From: Ananas comosus
Lineage: Eukaryota; Streptophyta; Magnoliopsida; Poales; Bromeliaceae
Length of the DNA: 64,000 nt
Reading direction: 5' to 3'
Assembly: GCF_001540865.1 (NCBI RefSeq)
Contig: NC_033632.1
Coordinates: 10,536,334-10,600,333 of the forward strand
Positions 1 through 12,048 of the stretch are shown piece after piece; position 1 is the first letter of the stretch; the number at the start of each line of letters is the position of its first letter. Under the pieces are notes generated by a model that had not been told where the DNA came from, ran no database searches, and was given only the letters and a program-made list of their open reading frames with translations. Position numbers and translations under genes: made by a program.

Positions 1-428
1 GCATGTGCCATGGCACACCCTGCAGTCTACCCGTACATACAGTTTTGGCTTTTATAGGGTTTCTGTAATACCATATAGAAGTAAATTTTCTTGACATTTG
101 CCATTATTTATTCTAAAATCAACTATCAGAAAAAGTAAATGGCAATTTTGTAGTAGTGCTAAGGATGCGACATACTCATTTATCAACTTAGCATCCTTAT
201 TAACCTTAATAGATATATAGATATTTGTGTAATTTGAGATTGAAATGTCTTGATGTCTAACGCTATTTGTAAAATGTAAAATGTAGAATCCCTAAGCTTC
301 CTACTCGTACTTTTCTGCTCGTCTGATAGTTTATAATGTGGTCTGATTTTGTAAACTTAGAATAGTGGAAGCATTATTTTAGATTTGTGTTTTGCCACCA
401 GAGCTACTGAAAACCTCCTGTCTTGTAG

Positions 429-3400
429 GTTATGGGAAGAATTCATGCGATTCTTTCAGATGGAACTGTTGTTCGAGATGTTGAGGTATGACATTCTAAT
501 CCCTCCTGTAAAACGGAAATGCTTTCTTTTTCATCATATCTAATTATGACTTTCTATTTTATATTTCTATGTCTAACTTTTAGATTTTCTTCTCTTTTAT
601 TTTTTGAGCATATGTATAATTAAGGATATGTTGTTGTTGATTAAGACAATACATTTCTTTAATGTACTAAGTTGTGCTGCAGAGAAATATCATCCGTAGA
701 ATTATAAGAGCATGAGAAAGTTAAGCAGAAAGGTTTTTTTTTTTTTTTTTCAAAAAGGTGATAAATATGATTAAGGTTATGTTGCAGTAAAGCACTAAAG
801 TCATTGCTTCGGAATGAATTATTTAAGTCGCTGTTACCAAAATGTGTTTACAGGCATTTAGAAGATTGTATGAGGAAATTGGGCTTGGATGGGTTTATAC
901 AGTTACAAAATATGAGCCTGTAAGTCTTTAATTTTGGACAATAAGCACCTTTAACTATTCATTTGTTTATATTATGGGTAATTGTGGATGATGCCACTTC
1001 AGCTAGCTACAGTATGAGCATTTTATTAAAGACTTTTTGTAAGTGTAGCTTAAGCACAGTTTTGGTGCTTGAACACCTTGTCCTTTGTAGTTCATCTCAT
1101 TTTGAGTGTTGTCGTTATCATTCTTTGTTGACTACATTTTCCAAAAAACAGCTTAGATAGATCTTCTATTAAAGGCTGAAGTGAATGAAAGTTCATATTT
1201 TATTTTTGATAAGATCAATTAATGTGACAAAATGTAGATTCTTTCTCTGATAGAAATGCCTTTAGTCAGATCTATTGTTAGGATACAGCTTGGTTTAGGA
1301 TGATATGGTAGAAGGAAGACAGAAAAGCAAACCCTTAAATATTTATCAACCTAAAACAAGTAATCAAGGTTCGAACCGGGTTTGTACTGAGGAGAAAGTT
1401 ATCTACGAGCATGTGCTTGTTGAAGAATGAGCCGGTGACTTATAGGCAGTGGCGAAAGGCTTTCTACCTTCCCCCTCTGGCGGAAACATTCCCTCACTGT
1501 AGACTGATGATTGTAGGGCCTTCCTGACCACCTTTCCTATGAGAATGCAGCAATTCTGGAACCTCTTCCCTTGTAGGTAGCATCTATAATACCGTGCACT
1601 TAGTCTTCTAATTTAGTAATGATTGATCAAACCGAAAATCTCTGGAGAGAGTGTTACAAGTTACATAGGTTCGCAAATTTGAAGATTAACTGGAACTTCA
1701 AAATAAATGAACAAGTTAAATGTTACTATGTATGGTTGATAGATTTGTGAATTGTCACTTCAAAATCAATGTTTGGGCATTTGATTTAACAATTGGAGCC
1801 AGTAGAAATGTTTTATAGCGTTTGAAGATACTAAAAACCAAAATTTATGGAATTTCAATGCTACCTATTTTTACATCAAGTCATCTCAAATTTGACTGTT
1901 TTAACGGTTGATTGGTTGTAACTGTACTTTTAACTGTTAAAAACGATTCAAAAAAGTTGAAAGTTTGTTAGAAAATTCTTTTCGATATCTTTTATGGAAT
2001 TTTGTTTTAACTTCATGCACTCCAATCAATACTTCGCCCTATCATTATCTTATATAGAATTTTGTTTGTCTTCATGCAAGCTGGAATTAACCGGCCTACT
2101 TTTGTAAACTTTAATTTCATGATAGAGAAAGTTAGCTTTATTATCTTTAGAAGATATCTACCTAGAATTGGTTTTTATTATGTTGACCATGCTTATATTT
2201 CTATGTTATGATTTATTAAGCCTTATATGTCTTAAAGTACTGTGCACTTTAATTCTTCTGTTGCTGCTTGGTTAAACATATCCTTTTACATATTTCAGGT
2301 GGCTACAATAGCAAATGCAATCTATAGCATTTGGGCCAAATATCGTTTGCAAATTACAGGTATTTGATGCAATTTTGCGTTGATGGCCATTTAGGTATTT
2401 AGATTATTCAGTACTTAAAAAATGAATATTCCTCTCTCTAGGTTTTTACCTGTTCTTAAGAAAATATTTAAATGACTCATATTAATGATCAACAGATACA
2501 AAAATATTTACGGCTTGAAAAGAAAGATGTTTGCCATGGAAATTATATCACGCGGTCTCGATTTAAAATTACGTACTTCAAGAAAAAGATGACCTCCTCT
2601 TTGATGACTTGTTTCTACCCTTTGTTTTTATGGCCACTGAAGCTGCATATATCTTAAATTATCAAGGGAAGCATAAAACTTCATACGTCATATGTGTGCT
2701 ATCTGTTAAAATATGTGAAATAACTATTGTTCTCTGAGAGCTTAAGCTACCAGAGATCTGTGTTTTCAATATTTATATTCAACACTCCCTCGCATGTCTA
2801 GGCTGGAGACGTTTTTGATAGGTCCAAGACATGGAACTAAATTAAATGAGAGGAAATTAAATGAAGCGAGGAGCTTGGCGGGACTCGAACTCAGGACTTT
2901 TTACTCTGTTATCATGCTAAATTATACGAAACAACAGTTGTGCTCCAAAAACTTAAGCTACCAGAGAATGATGTTTTTAAAACTTAAATTTAACACTATC
3001 AATTAATAGAACTGCAATGAAGTTTGTCCTGATGGAGTTGTAATCATTCTTGATAAGGTTAGGTGACATAAATGAACCTCCATATGCAAGTTTATCTTTA
3101 ATTATGATATATGCGTTTTGATTGCAAATTGAAGATGGATATTTCAAGCAATTTGCATTTAAATTGTTTGAATTTGAAGGTTAGATTACTTCAATTGTTT
3201 ATTGTTGTCTTCTTGTTATCTATAGGACGGCCTCCGCTGGAAGAAATTTTGGAATCAAGACGAAAGGTATGAATTAATTTATCGTACTTTTGGCAACAGA
3301 CATCTATACATAGTTGTATCATGTACAATTAAGATGTCATAGCTTGGTTGTTAGTTAATTATCTTTTATAATGACCTGTTCCAATAAATTAGAATTCGTC

Positions 3401-4247
3401 TTTTTGGCGTAGGACGGCATGACTGCCATTTTATGGAAATTCATACTATTAAAAGAATGAACCTATTTGATAACATAGACATATTTACATATGTCTCAGA
3501 AATTCTCTATTTAGGTAGAAACCGCTCCAAATCTCAGTTTTTCCATGACCTCCAAAAAATTAATTTCTTAAATGCTGTACTTTGCAAAAATGCCCCTCAA
3601 AAAAAAGAAAAAAAGAAAAAAAAAAAGGATAAAGAGAAACCTTTTCCAATTAGTAACCAGCTTCATGATAAGCTGGGTGACCGTCCGATTTAAGATAATG
3701 GTATTACTAAGACATCATTTTCATGGGGTGTTTATACCAGAGTCCGGATTTTACAGGGTTATAAATCATAGATGATTGGCAAGCCGGTAAATTCATTTGC
3801 GAAAGTGTTTTGGTTGGTTCTCAAATTGGCATAGTTTGTAGTAACATTTAAAATTGCTTGTGCAACGACGAGGTATGAGCGTTGCATATGTAAGACTCGT
3901 TACTGCGGCTATTTCAGAAGCAACAACCTTGGGAACAAACAATAGAAATTTCTTCTATTTTTGCCAACCTCTCTTTCCTACCCCTTAGCAAATCAGTTTT
4001 ATTAAATCATTTACCCTGATATATATATATAACCAGGCATCTTTGTACAACTCTACTGAAATGCTTTTGACTATGTCTGCGCCGAATGTGGATTAATAGC
4101 ATTAGAAAATGCCTTTGCCACCATTGTCGGCCGAAAAAACAAAAAGTTTGCTCCACCTTTTTGCTTCATGACATTGTTTGTGTTCTTCTCATGCAGGATG
4201 GATGCAATGATGATAAGGTCTGCAAGACGCAAACTACGTCTCGGTAA
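429..4247 (+). CDS. DCC-family thiol-disulfide oxidoreductase-like protein, C-terminal exons (5' end outside window)
   Basis: Five GT-AG exons join in frame: 429-485, 854-919, 2299-2359, 3226-3266 and 4197-4247 (stop TAA). They give 91 C-terminal residues. The exon peptides begin VMGRIHAILSDG, AFRRLYEEIGLGWVY, VATIANAIYSIWAKYR and GRPPLEEILESRRK, which I recognise as the conserved tail of plant DCC-family proteins (Arabidopsis At5g50100 type). The family is named for an N-terminal DxxCxxC thioredoxin-like motif; that part must lie left of base 1, so the redox centre cannot be checked. In Arabidopsis a member is reported as a mitochondrial redox protein; location here is inference. Codon phases agree at every junction: 0, 0, 1 and 0. 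The last exon encodes a poorly conserved tail with two Cys residues (DGCNDDKVCK). Exons are not GC-rich, unlike the other three genes. The 3' UTR probably runs to about 4700. Confidence 0.88.
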
Positions 4248-5014
4248 GTTCTGATAACATGGATAGATATGAACTGCATACGGCTTTGGAGCTCAGACGT
4301 TCATGCCTGCAGTTCAAGGCCTGCGGCAGCGTCGATGGCGGCTGTTATCTTAATTTTTCTCTTTCCTTATTCTCACTCTCATACTCACAAAGTTGTACTC
4401 TATGGAATCAAAAAATTCGAATTGAAGCGCATAATGTAGGAGTTGAAAAGTATTATCTATGCAGAAAACATAATGTATGGGCTGTTCTTATACTATCTTT
4501 GACGGGTCTTCTGTCTGGGCTCGTCGGCACTATGCAATCATCTTTTATCCAGATCGGTAAGCCTGTCCGATCTCGAAACTAAAATAGTTTGGCTCTCGTT
4601 TTCTTGGTAATTCAGATGGAAAATTCAGTGTAGGTTCTTTTCTCGCTCATGTGTTGTGACTTGTACTTGAAATGTCTATATAGGGACTAACTTCAATTTG
4701 CTCTCCAGTTGTTATTATCTTGAAAACACCCTAAATCAAGGATTTAAGTGTCCATAGTTATGGGCCGTATTTATCGTGTCGTTTCGTGCTAACAAGATAT
4801 CGGTATGATAGAACCTCCATGGCAATGATACAGCTCAAGACTTTTTATTTTTTAAATTAGTAAGTAATTTTTTCAATAAAGTTAAAAAGATTTGGTAAAA
4901 ATATATAATAAACAGTTAGAATACTTTGTTGTTAAAGAAAATAAATATTTCATGATATTATGTGTCGGTATACATGAAATTTTTGTGATTGGTACGTATC
5001 GGCACGACTCGGCA
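4248..5014. other. 3' UTR and spacer after the DCC gene
   Basis: The first few hundred bases are likely 3' UTR of the DCC-family gene. From about 4750 the sequence becomes AT-rich and contains a degenerate repeat with reiterated GGTACGTATCGGCACG-type words (4980-5020). No coding signal is supported; the 107-codon open frame at 4259 resembles no family I know. Confidence 0.5.
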
Positions 5015-5205
5015 CGTATCGTGTTGTACCGTATTGATAAGTTTTCGATATGATTCTATATCACGGCATTTAAATCCTTGTCCTAAATAACTCACATATC
5101 TTTACAAATTACANCGTATCGTGTTGTACCGTATTGATAAGTTTTCGATATGATTCTATATCACGGCATTTAAATCCTTGTCCTAAATAACTCACATATC
5201 TTTAC

Positions 5206-5211
<6 letters not shown>
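5015..5211. repeat. Exact 97-bp direct repeat split by a single n
   Basis: Bases 5015-5111 are repeated without a mismatch at 5115-5211. They are separated only by 'ca' and an ambiguous base at 5114. The second copy then runs into a ~25-base poly-A tract. An exact repeat abutting an n is what two overlapping contig ends look like when they were joined without merging, so this is probably an assembly artefact. Confidence 0.85.
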
Positions 5212-5236
<25 letters not shown>

Positions 5237-6319
5237 CTATTACTACAAACTTTAAAATTTTGGTAAATATGCTCTTTGACCAGACAATTTCGTCTAACTG
5301 TTTGTACTATTGATTATAAGCTTGCTTATTGTTATTTTGTTTATTATTATTTTGTTATTACTCTTTTTTGTTGCAAGATTGTTATTAGCTTGCTTATTAC
5401 GTCGTTTATGTTTGGTTGGTAGGAAAAGAAAAATAGTTTTCCACGACGCTTGTTTGGTTGAAAAAAAAATATATATATATAAATAAAAATTATTATATAC
5501 ATTTTTTTATTTTATATTTTTTATATTATTAATATATAATTATTATCATATTATATATATTAGTATTATAGTTTATATTTATAAATAAAATATATTTAAA
5601 ATATATTATACAATAATTAAATATATAATATAATATATAATAGTATATATTTAATACTATAAAATAAATTACCAGATATAAAATATTATATAATAAATAT
5701 ATTTATAAATAAAATATTATTTTTAAAATATGTAAATATATATAAATATATATTTATATATATTATATTATATACATTAAAAAGAAGTTGGGGAAGAGAG
5801 GTAGACCGCACCCCAGTGGACCTTCTACCTCGAACTCTGCGAAAAAACTGTGCAAAAAATGGTGGACCCCTCCCCCACCTCGTGGAAATGGTGGACCTCC
5901 CCCACCTCCTGGACTGCGCGCATGTGAACTCCGCCTCTCCGAAATCCGTGAAAAATGGTTTTTGTTTTCGGCTTGTTTCGAGCGAAAAATAAAAACTTCC
6001 GTTTTTCTCAGATTTGTAAAAAGAGTTTTTCAAAAGAAATTTTTTACGGACAAATAAATGCTCGGAATCATATTTTTTTATTAAAAATTTATTTTTCGGG
6101 CGATTTTACAGGTCACATTTAAAATTATACATTTATTGGCTCTTTAGTTTCCTCCCATATTTTAATCTTACCATTCTTGAATTACATTTTCTTTCTATAT
6201 ATATAAAAAATTTAAAGTATGAGATTTCCGAGAAACAGATTCATTCCACACTGTACATAAATACACAGATAAATTAGATGCATGTAATAATACTTTTTTT
6301 ATACATATTTATAAAAAAG
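5212..6319. other. AT-rich spacer with an isolated GC-rich patch
   Basis: It contains a poly-A run (5210-5236) and about 300 bases of nearly pure A/T (5460-5780). Then comes an abrupt GC-richer patch (about 5787-5945) with reiterated 'tggtggacc' and 'cccccacct' words. The open frames over this patch on both strands have low complexity and resemble no protein family I know; I read it as a repeat fragment, not a gene. Confidence 0.5.
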
Positions 6320-6540
6320 TCCGGCTACTATGCTATTAATAGCACGAAGCACTTGGTGCTATCAAGTTTTTCGCCATTAGATCTACTCTTTTGATCATTT
6401 TCACCCGTTAGATCATACTATTCAACCAACCACCCACTCAATTCTAGGGGGCCCACATCATCCTAACCGCACATATTTTAATCCAATGGCCAAAAACTTG
6501 GTAGCACCAATGACTTGGTGCTATTAATAGTATATTAGCC
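6320..6540. repeat. MITE-like element with terminal inverted repeats
   Basis: The left end GGCTACTATGCTATTAATAG is mirrored by the right end, where CTATTAATAGTATATTAGCC ends near 6540. Inner arms also pair (GCACTTGGTGCTA against TGACTTGGTGCTATT). Length about 220 bp, with no coding capacity. I did not find a clean target-site duplication. Confidence 0.65.
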
Positions 6541-6569
6541 TAGTTCTTTATTAAATATATATTATATTA

Positions 6570-6735
6570 TGAGTAGCTATTTGGAGTACAGCAATCTTTG
6601 TGCTCTTAACTTTCTAGCCACCCATCAGTTTGATGGGTGGCTAGAAAGTTAGGAGCACAAGGGCTGCTGTACTATTTGATGAGTAGTTAGAAAGTTAGGA
6701 GCACAAGGACTACTGTGCTCCTAATAGCATAGTAG
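6570..6735. repeat. Hairpin-forming MITE-like repeat
   Basis: Arms 6601-6627 and 6631-6657 are inverted copies with one mismatch around a 3-base loop, so a transcript would fold into a near-perfect 27-bp stem. A further diverged copy of the arm follows at about 6680-6735. It ends in ATAGCATAGTAGCC, the same terminus as the neighbouring element, which suggests a related family or partial nesting. Confidence 0.65.
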
Positions 6736-7028
6736 CCATGCTCATTATATTATTATATTATTTTTATATTACAAGTAAATTAATATTTAGTTAATTAAAT
6801 TAGGTTGCGCTGCTTGATTATAATAATTTATAAAGATCAAGTCAAAAACTATAATAAATTAAAATTTGAGAATTAAAATATTAGGCGGCTCATAAATTTA
6901 AGGATCAAAAGTATAAATTTACTTAATAAAAAATAAATGTTAGTTTGGCATTCTAATATTACAATTTATTTATTTATTTACTTTTTCATTCTTAAGCTTT
7001 TCTAATCCCATCTCTCTTATTCAACTAA

Positions 7029-7710
7029 GGGTAAATTATATGTTTGGTCCTCAATGTGATGAGTTTGACACTTTGGTCTATAAACTTGAATTTATTATAA
7101 TTTTGGCCTAATTTGTTTTCAGAATTACTGGCATTAAGTTTTCTAACTTAATTTAGTTGACTAAATATTGATATATGATTTGTATGAAAGTGATGTAGCA
7201 GTGTTGTTGTTGGTTCTGTGCCAATAATTGAGATGACACATTACTTTTACATCAACAACGCGTTAATTTTTAATAAACTAAATTAGAATGTGGGACTTGA
7301 TTGGAATAATTTTGAAAGTTTAAACAAAAAATTATAATAAATTAAAATTTGAGGACTATAGTGTTACCCAGTGTAAATTGTATGTTTGGTTCTCAAACTA
7401 TAAGATACGTGACACTTTTTTGACTTAAACTTTTAGAATTGTTGTAGTAAAGTTCCACAATCTAATTTAATTGATTAAATTTTGACGCATCGGTGATTTA
7501 AAAGTGATATAGTGTTTTAATATTGTCACATTATCTATCACAATTCTGTGATGTTGCTTTTATATTAACGGTACATCAATATTTAATTAACAAAATTAGG
7601 TTATACGATTTAAATTGTAATAATTCTGAAAGTTCGTTCAAGAAATTACAACAAATTAAAGTTTGACAACCAAAATGTCACTTATATAGTTTAAGTTGAA
7701 CATGATGATT
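7029..7710. repeat. Two adjacent degenerate MITE-like repeats
   Basis: 'gtaaattatatgtttggtcc' at 7030 and 'gtaaattgtatgtttggttc' at 7370 open two similar ~340-bp units. Each closes with a diverged inverted version containing 'aattaaaatttgaggacta' or 'aaattaaagtttgacaacca'. Related arms occur at 26129-26440 and loosely at 34020-34350. No protein-coding potential. Confidence 0.5.
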
Positions 7711-8000
7711 CAGTCACTGTGTTTAAATATGGTGGCTGAATTTATATCCACATCCTAATTTCTGTTTTTCAAATTAACAGTGATGAAAATTAAAGAGAGG
7801 CGGTGACTAGATTGCCGTATTCATATCCACACTGTAACCTTATTTTTCTATTTAGGAGTGATAGGAACAAATAGAATATGGTGAGAATACCAAAAGAGCA
7901 CACTAATTTGGTCGCCGTATCTAAACATAATGACTGAATTATTATGTTCAGCTTAAAAATATCAACATAATTTTGGGTTGTCGAGCATGACATTCGTAGG

Positions 8001-8446
8001 TAGGGATGTCAACGAGTTAGATTCGGGACAGATTTTCAAAAACTCGAACCCGTACCCGAATCCAATGGATTTTAAAAATTCATATCCCAATCCGAACCGA
8101 ACCAAAAATTCAAAACCCAATACCGAGTCCGAACCCGAAAATCCAAATCCGAAATAATTATTTCTCTTTACAATATTTCCAAATATATTACATTAAATCT
8201 AAATGTTTAAAATACAAATTTAAATATAACATCAAATATTTATATATATTATATATAATATAAAATAATTTCGGGTTTGGATTTAGGTCGCGTACAATTA
8301 AAATCCATATTCAAATCCAAATCCGTCGGATTTTTATTTTTTATTTTTATATTCGAAATTATATCCCTTTAGTATCGAATAAATTTATTTCGTTCGAATT
8401 CATATTCGAATAAAATTTTGGGTATCTATATCCATTGACATCCCTA
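8001..8446. mobile_element. Non-autonomous hAT-like element, duplication copy 1
   Basis: Terminal inverted repeats TAGGGATGTCAA and TTGACATCCCTA bound 446 bp. Flanking 8-mers ttcgtagg (7993-8000) and ttcgcatg (8447-8454) agree at 6 of 8 positions, which fits a decayed 8-bp hAT target duplication. The interior is rich in 'ccgaaccc' and 'aaatccgaa' words and has no open reading frame. Relatives or fragments lie at 9843-10288, 24161-24413, inside 26750-27045 and ending near 21211. Confidence 0.7.
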
Positions 8447-8561
8447 TTCGCATGACCGAGACCATTTCACTAACTATAAATTTATTAGAACAATTTGTTA
8501 CAAAAATCGAAGGTTTGAAGAAGATAAAAAATTCGATTTAATTTATCCGTACTCTCTCTAA

Positions 8562-9550
8562 TCTATATCTATCTATACCTATACCTACACATTAATCCCC
8601 AAAAGAAATGCCACGTGGCTGTGTTTTCTTCATTTGGCTTTCATCTTATGAAACCAACCCTTTGTCTTCCCTACGCACATAACGTCTCATTTAAGTAGCA
8701 TGAGGCATGGGATTTATTTTTTTTCTTTTTTTTCAACTACTACTTTTAGTATTTTCTTATCTTCTCAACGTCCGCCGCTACGCTTCCTCCCATCCCCCTT
8801 TTTTTTCTCCTCCCCAGCCCACTCTACCTTCTCTTATTTTTTTGTGTCGAGTTCTTTAGTTGTTTCAGGTCATAGTGGTGGCGGAGGCGGTGAATGTGAT
8901 GGCAATAGAGACCAAAGCGGCGGCGGCTGCTGCGGCTGCGAAAACAATAGTAAGTCTCATCCTCTTAGAGACCAATACCAATTAATCCCCAAAAGAAATG
9001 CCACGTGGCTGTGTTTCCTTCACTTGGCTTTCATCTTATGAAACCAACCTTTTGCCTTTCCTACGCATATAACGTCTCATTTAATTAGCATGAGGCATGG
9101 AATTTATTTTTTTTCTTTTTTTTCAACTTCTACTTTTAGTATTTTCTTATTTTCTCAACGTCCGCCGCTTCACTTCCTCCCAGTCCCTTTTTTTTCTCCT
9201 CCCCAGCCCACTACCTCCTCTTTTTTTTGTGTCGAGTTCTTTAGTTGTTTCAAGTTATAGCGCTGGCGGAGACGGTGAATGTGATGGCAATAGAGACCAA
9301 AGCGGCGGCGACGGCTGCGGCTGCGGCTGCGAAAACAATAGCAAGTCTCACCCTCTTAGAGACCAATACAAAGTGAGAGTTTTTCTATTTTTTTTCACTC
9401 TTTTATTTTCTCTTTGTTATTCTATTTTTAACCTATTTTACAGTATTTTTTGAGATTATTTGATAGTTTTTATTTAACATGGGTTGGATTAGATTAAAAA
9501 TATAATATTTTCATAATACCATTCCCGCATCGCGCGGTTAACGACACTAG
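8562..9550 (+). mobile_element. Helitron-like non-autonomous element, duplication copy 1
   Basis: The element begins TCTATATCTATC after an A and ends CACTAG before a T, as expected for Helitron insertion between A and T. A short GC hairpin (CCGC-ATCGC-GCGG) lies about 10 bases before the CTAG end, as in Helitron 3' termini. It is 989 bp with no Rep/helicase coding. The interior is two direct copies of a ~390-bp unit starting ATTAATCCCCAAAAGAAATG and containing GCCACGTGGC. The hairpin stem is short, so family assignment is inference from ends only. Confidence 0.62.
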
Positions 9551-9562
9551 TCTCACAAAAAG

Positions 9563-9618
<56 letters not shown>

Positions 9619-9842
9619 NCAGTGATGAAAATTAAAGAGAGGCGGTGAGTAGATTGCCGTATTCATATCCACACTGTAACCTTATTTTTCTATTTAGGAG
9701 TGATAGGAACAAATAGAATATGGTGAGAATACCAAAAGAGCACACTAATTTGGTCGCCGTATCTAAACATGATGACTGAATTATTATGTTCAGCTTAAAA
9801 ATATCAACATAATTTTGGGTTGTCGAGCATGACATTTGTAGG

Positions 9843-10288
9843 TAGGGATGTCAACGAGTTAGATTCGGGACAGATTTTCAAAAACTCGAACCCGTACCCG
9901 AATCCAATGGATTTTAAAAATTCATATCCAAATCCGAACCGAACCAAAAATTCAAAACCCAATACCGAGTCCGAACCCGAAAATCCAAATCCGAAATAAT
10001 TATTTCTCTTTACAATATTTCCAAATATATTACATTAAATCTAAATGTTTAAAATACAAATTTAAATATAACATCAAATATTTATATATATTATATATAA
10101 TATAAAATAATTTCGGGTTTGGATTTAGGTCGGGTACAATTAAAATCCATATTCAAATCCAAATCCGTCGGATTTTTATTTTTTATTTTCGTATTCGAAA
10201 TTATATCCCTTTAGTATCGAATAAATTTATTTCGTTCGAATTCATATTCGAATAAAATTTTGGGTATCTATATCCATTGACATCCCTA
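9843..10288. mobile_element. Non-autonomous hAT-like element, duplication copy 2
   Basis: The duplicate of the element at 8001-8446 is nearly identical in sequence, with the same TAGGGATGTCAA/TTGACATCCCTA ends and equivalent flanks. It was copied with the ~1.8 kb block and does not represent an independent insertion. Confidence 0.7.
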
Positions 10289-10403
10289 TTCGCATGACCG
10301 AGACCATTTCACTAAATATAAATTTATTAGAACAATTTGTTACAAAAATCGAAGGTTTGAAGAAGATAAAAACTTCGATTTAATTTATCCGTACTCTCTC
10401 TAA

Positions 10404-11396
10404 TCTATATCTATCTATACCTACACATTAATCCCCAAAAGAAATGCCGCGTGGCTGTGTTTTCTTCATTTGGCTTTCATCTTATGAAACCAACCCTTTG
10501 TTTTTCCTACGCACATAACGTCTCATTTAAGTAGCATGAGGCATGGGATTTATTTTTTTTCTTTTTTTTCAACTACTACTTTTAGTATTTTCTTATCTTC
10601 TCAACGTCCGCCGCTTCGCTTCCTTCCATCCCCCTTTTTTTTCTCCTCCCTAGCCCACTCTACCTTCTCTTTTTTTTGTGTCGAGTTCTTTAGTTGTTTC
10701 AGGTCATAGTGGTGGCGGAGGTGATGAATGTGATGGCAATAGAGACCAAAGCGGCGGCGGCTGCGAAAACAATAGCAAGTCTCATCCTCTTAGAGACTAA
10801 TACCAATTAATCCCCAAAAGAAATGCCACGTGGCTTTGTTTTCTTCACTTGGCTTTCATCTTATGAAATCAACCCTTTGTCTTTCCTACGCATATAACGT
10901 CTCATTTAATTAGCATGAGGCATGGGATTTATTTTTTTTTCTTTTTTTTCAACTACTACTTTTAGTATTTTCTTATCTTCTCAACGTCCGCCGCTTCGCT
11001 TCCTTCCATCCCCCTTTTTTTTCTCCTCCCTAGCCCACTCTACCCTCCTCTTTTTTTGTGTCGAGTTTTTTAGTTGTTTCAAGTTATAGCGCTGGCGGAG
11101 GCGGTGAATGTGATGGTAATAGAGACCAAAGCTGCGGCGGCGGCTGCGGTTGTGGCTGCGAAAACAATAGCAATAGCAAGTCCCACCCTCTTAGAGACCA
11201 ATACAAAGTGAGAGTTTCTCTAATTTTTTTTTTTCACTCTTTTATTTTCTCTTTGTTATTTTATTTTTAACCTATTTTACAGTATTTTTTGAGATTATTT
11301 GATAGTTTCTATTTAATATGAATTGGATTAGATTAAAAATATAATATTTTCATAATATTTGTCCCCGCATCGCGCGGCGACACTAGTCTCACAAGA
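10404..11396 (+). mobile_element. Helitron-like non-autonomous element, duplication copy 2
   Basis: The duplicate of 8562-9550 has the same TCTATATC start, the same paired ~390-bp internal units and a CACTAG end before T. Just before the end it has lost a few bases relative to copy 1: CGCGCGGCGACACTAG against CGCGCGGTTAACGACACTAG. Length 993 bp. Copied with the block, not a new insertion. Confidence 0.6.
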
Positions 11397-11527
11397 AGGT
11401 CTATATATAGTACTTACACTTTATCATTAATAATATTAATTAATTATTTTTTTATTAAAATATAATAAAAATATTTTTTTATACAATAAATATATTTAAT
11501 AAGGAGTGTCAGACCGTGAATAATAAT

Positions 11528-11885
11528 GGGAAAACTTCAAAAACCTCCCCTGTGGTTTCGTGCATTCTCACTTTGCTACCCTGTGGTTTAAAACGTATCA
11601 ATTTGCCCCCCTGTGGTTTCGTTTTTATCTTTTTGTTATCAATTTTATTATTATTATTTTTTAAAATCAGTGACAAAGTTAAAATTAAAGGATACTAAAG
11701 TGACTATTCGATAAATATAGATGGTTATCTGAAGTTTTTTGTATATAATTTAACGAAATATTAACGAAAAAGCTTCCGAAAAGATAAAAATGAAACCACA
11801 GGGGGGTAAATTGATACGTTTTAAACCACAGGGTAGCAAAGTGAGAATGCACGAAACCACAGGCCGGGGTTTTAGAAGCTTTCCC
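11528..11885. repeat. MITE of the GGGAAAACTT family, copy 1
   Basis: Inverted arms of roughly 115 bp start GGGAAAACTTC and carry spaced CTGTGGTTT words; the right arm carries the complement and ends CTTTCCC. Flanks are aataataat and aataatata, a partial match to a 9-bp duplication. Six members occur here, at 11528, 23225, 36174, 36620, 44771 and 53643, all close to 357 bp. The copy at 36620 has a perfect 9-bp target duplication, which points to a Mutator-like family. Confidence 0.8.
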
Positions 11886-12048
11886 AATAATATATAACTT
11901 AATGCATTCTATACTTTTTTTTCCGTGATCCCACGCGACAGCGAGTCTCCGTCCACCCCACTTTCCCCGTCTCGTACTCTTCCCTCTCTAAACCCCCACC
12001 CTTTTTTTTTTTTTTAATATCATTATTTTTTTATTTTTTTTCATTTTT

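Larger units (their letters stand above)
7779..11408. repeat. Large tandem duplication of ~1.8 kb (copies 7779-9575 and 9620-11408)
   Basis: Copy 2 starts at the base after the single n at 9619 with CAGTGATGAAAATTAAAGAG, identical to copy 1 at 7779. The copies stay collinear, with scattered substitutions and short indels, to the shared sequence 'aggtctatata'. In copy 1 that opens a (TA)n run (about 9566-9618) which ends at the n. Each copy holds one TAGGGATGTCAA-ended element and one Helitron-like element. The n at the junction leaves open a real tandem duplication, two haplotypes laid end to end, or a misjoin. Confidence 0.85.

Noticed and set aside
4259..4582. 107-codon frame directly after the DCC gene stop
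   Set aside because: Begins 12 bases after the stop within probable 3' UTR; composition and residues resemble no family.
5686..6057. Overlapping frames on both strands over a GC-rich patch
   Set aside because: Low-complexity Pro/Gly-rich translation of reiterated words in repeat DNA.
8700..11270. Gly/Cys-rich small frames repeated four times (ending SHPLRDQY)
   Set aside because: They lie in the repeated unit of a Helitron-like element, start in poly-T-derived hydrophobic sequence and shift frame between copies; no sign of protein-level conservation.
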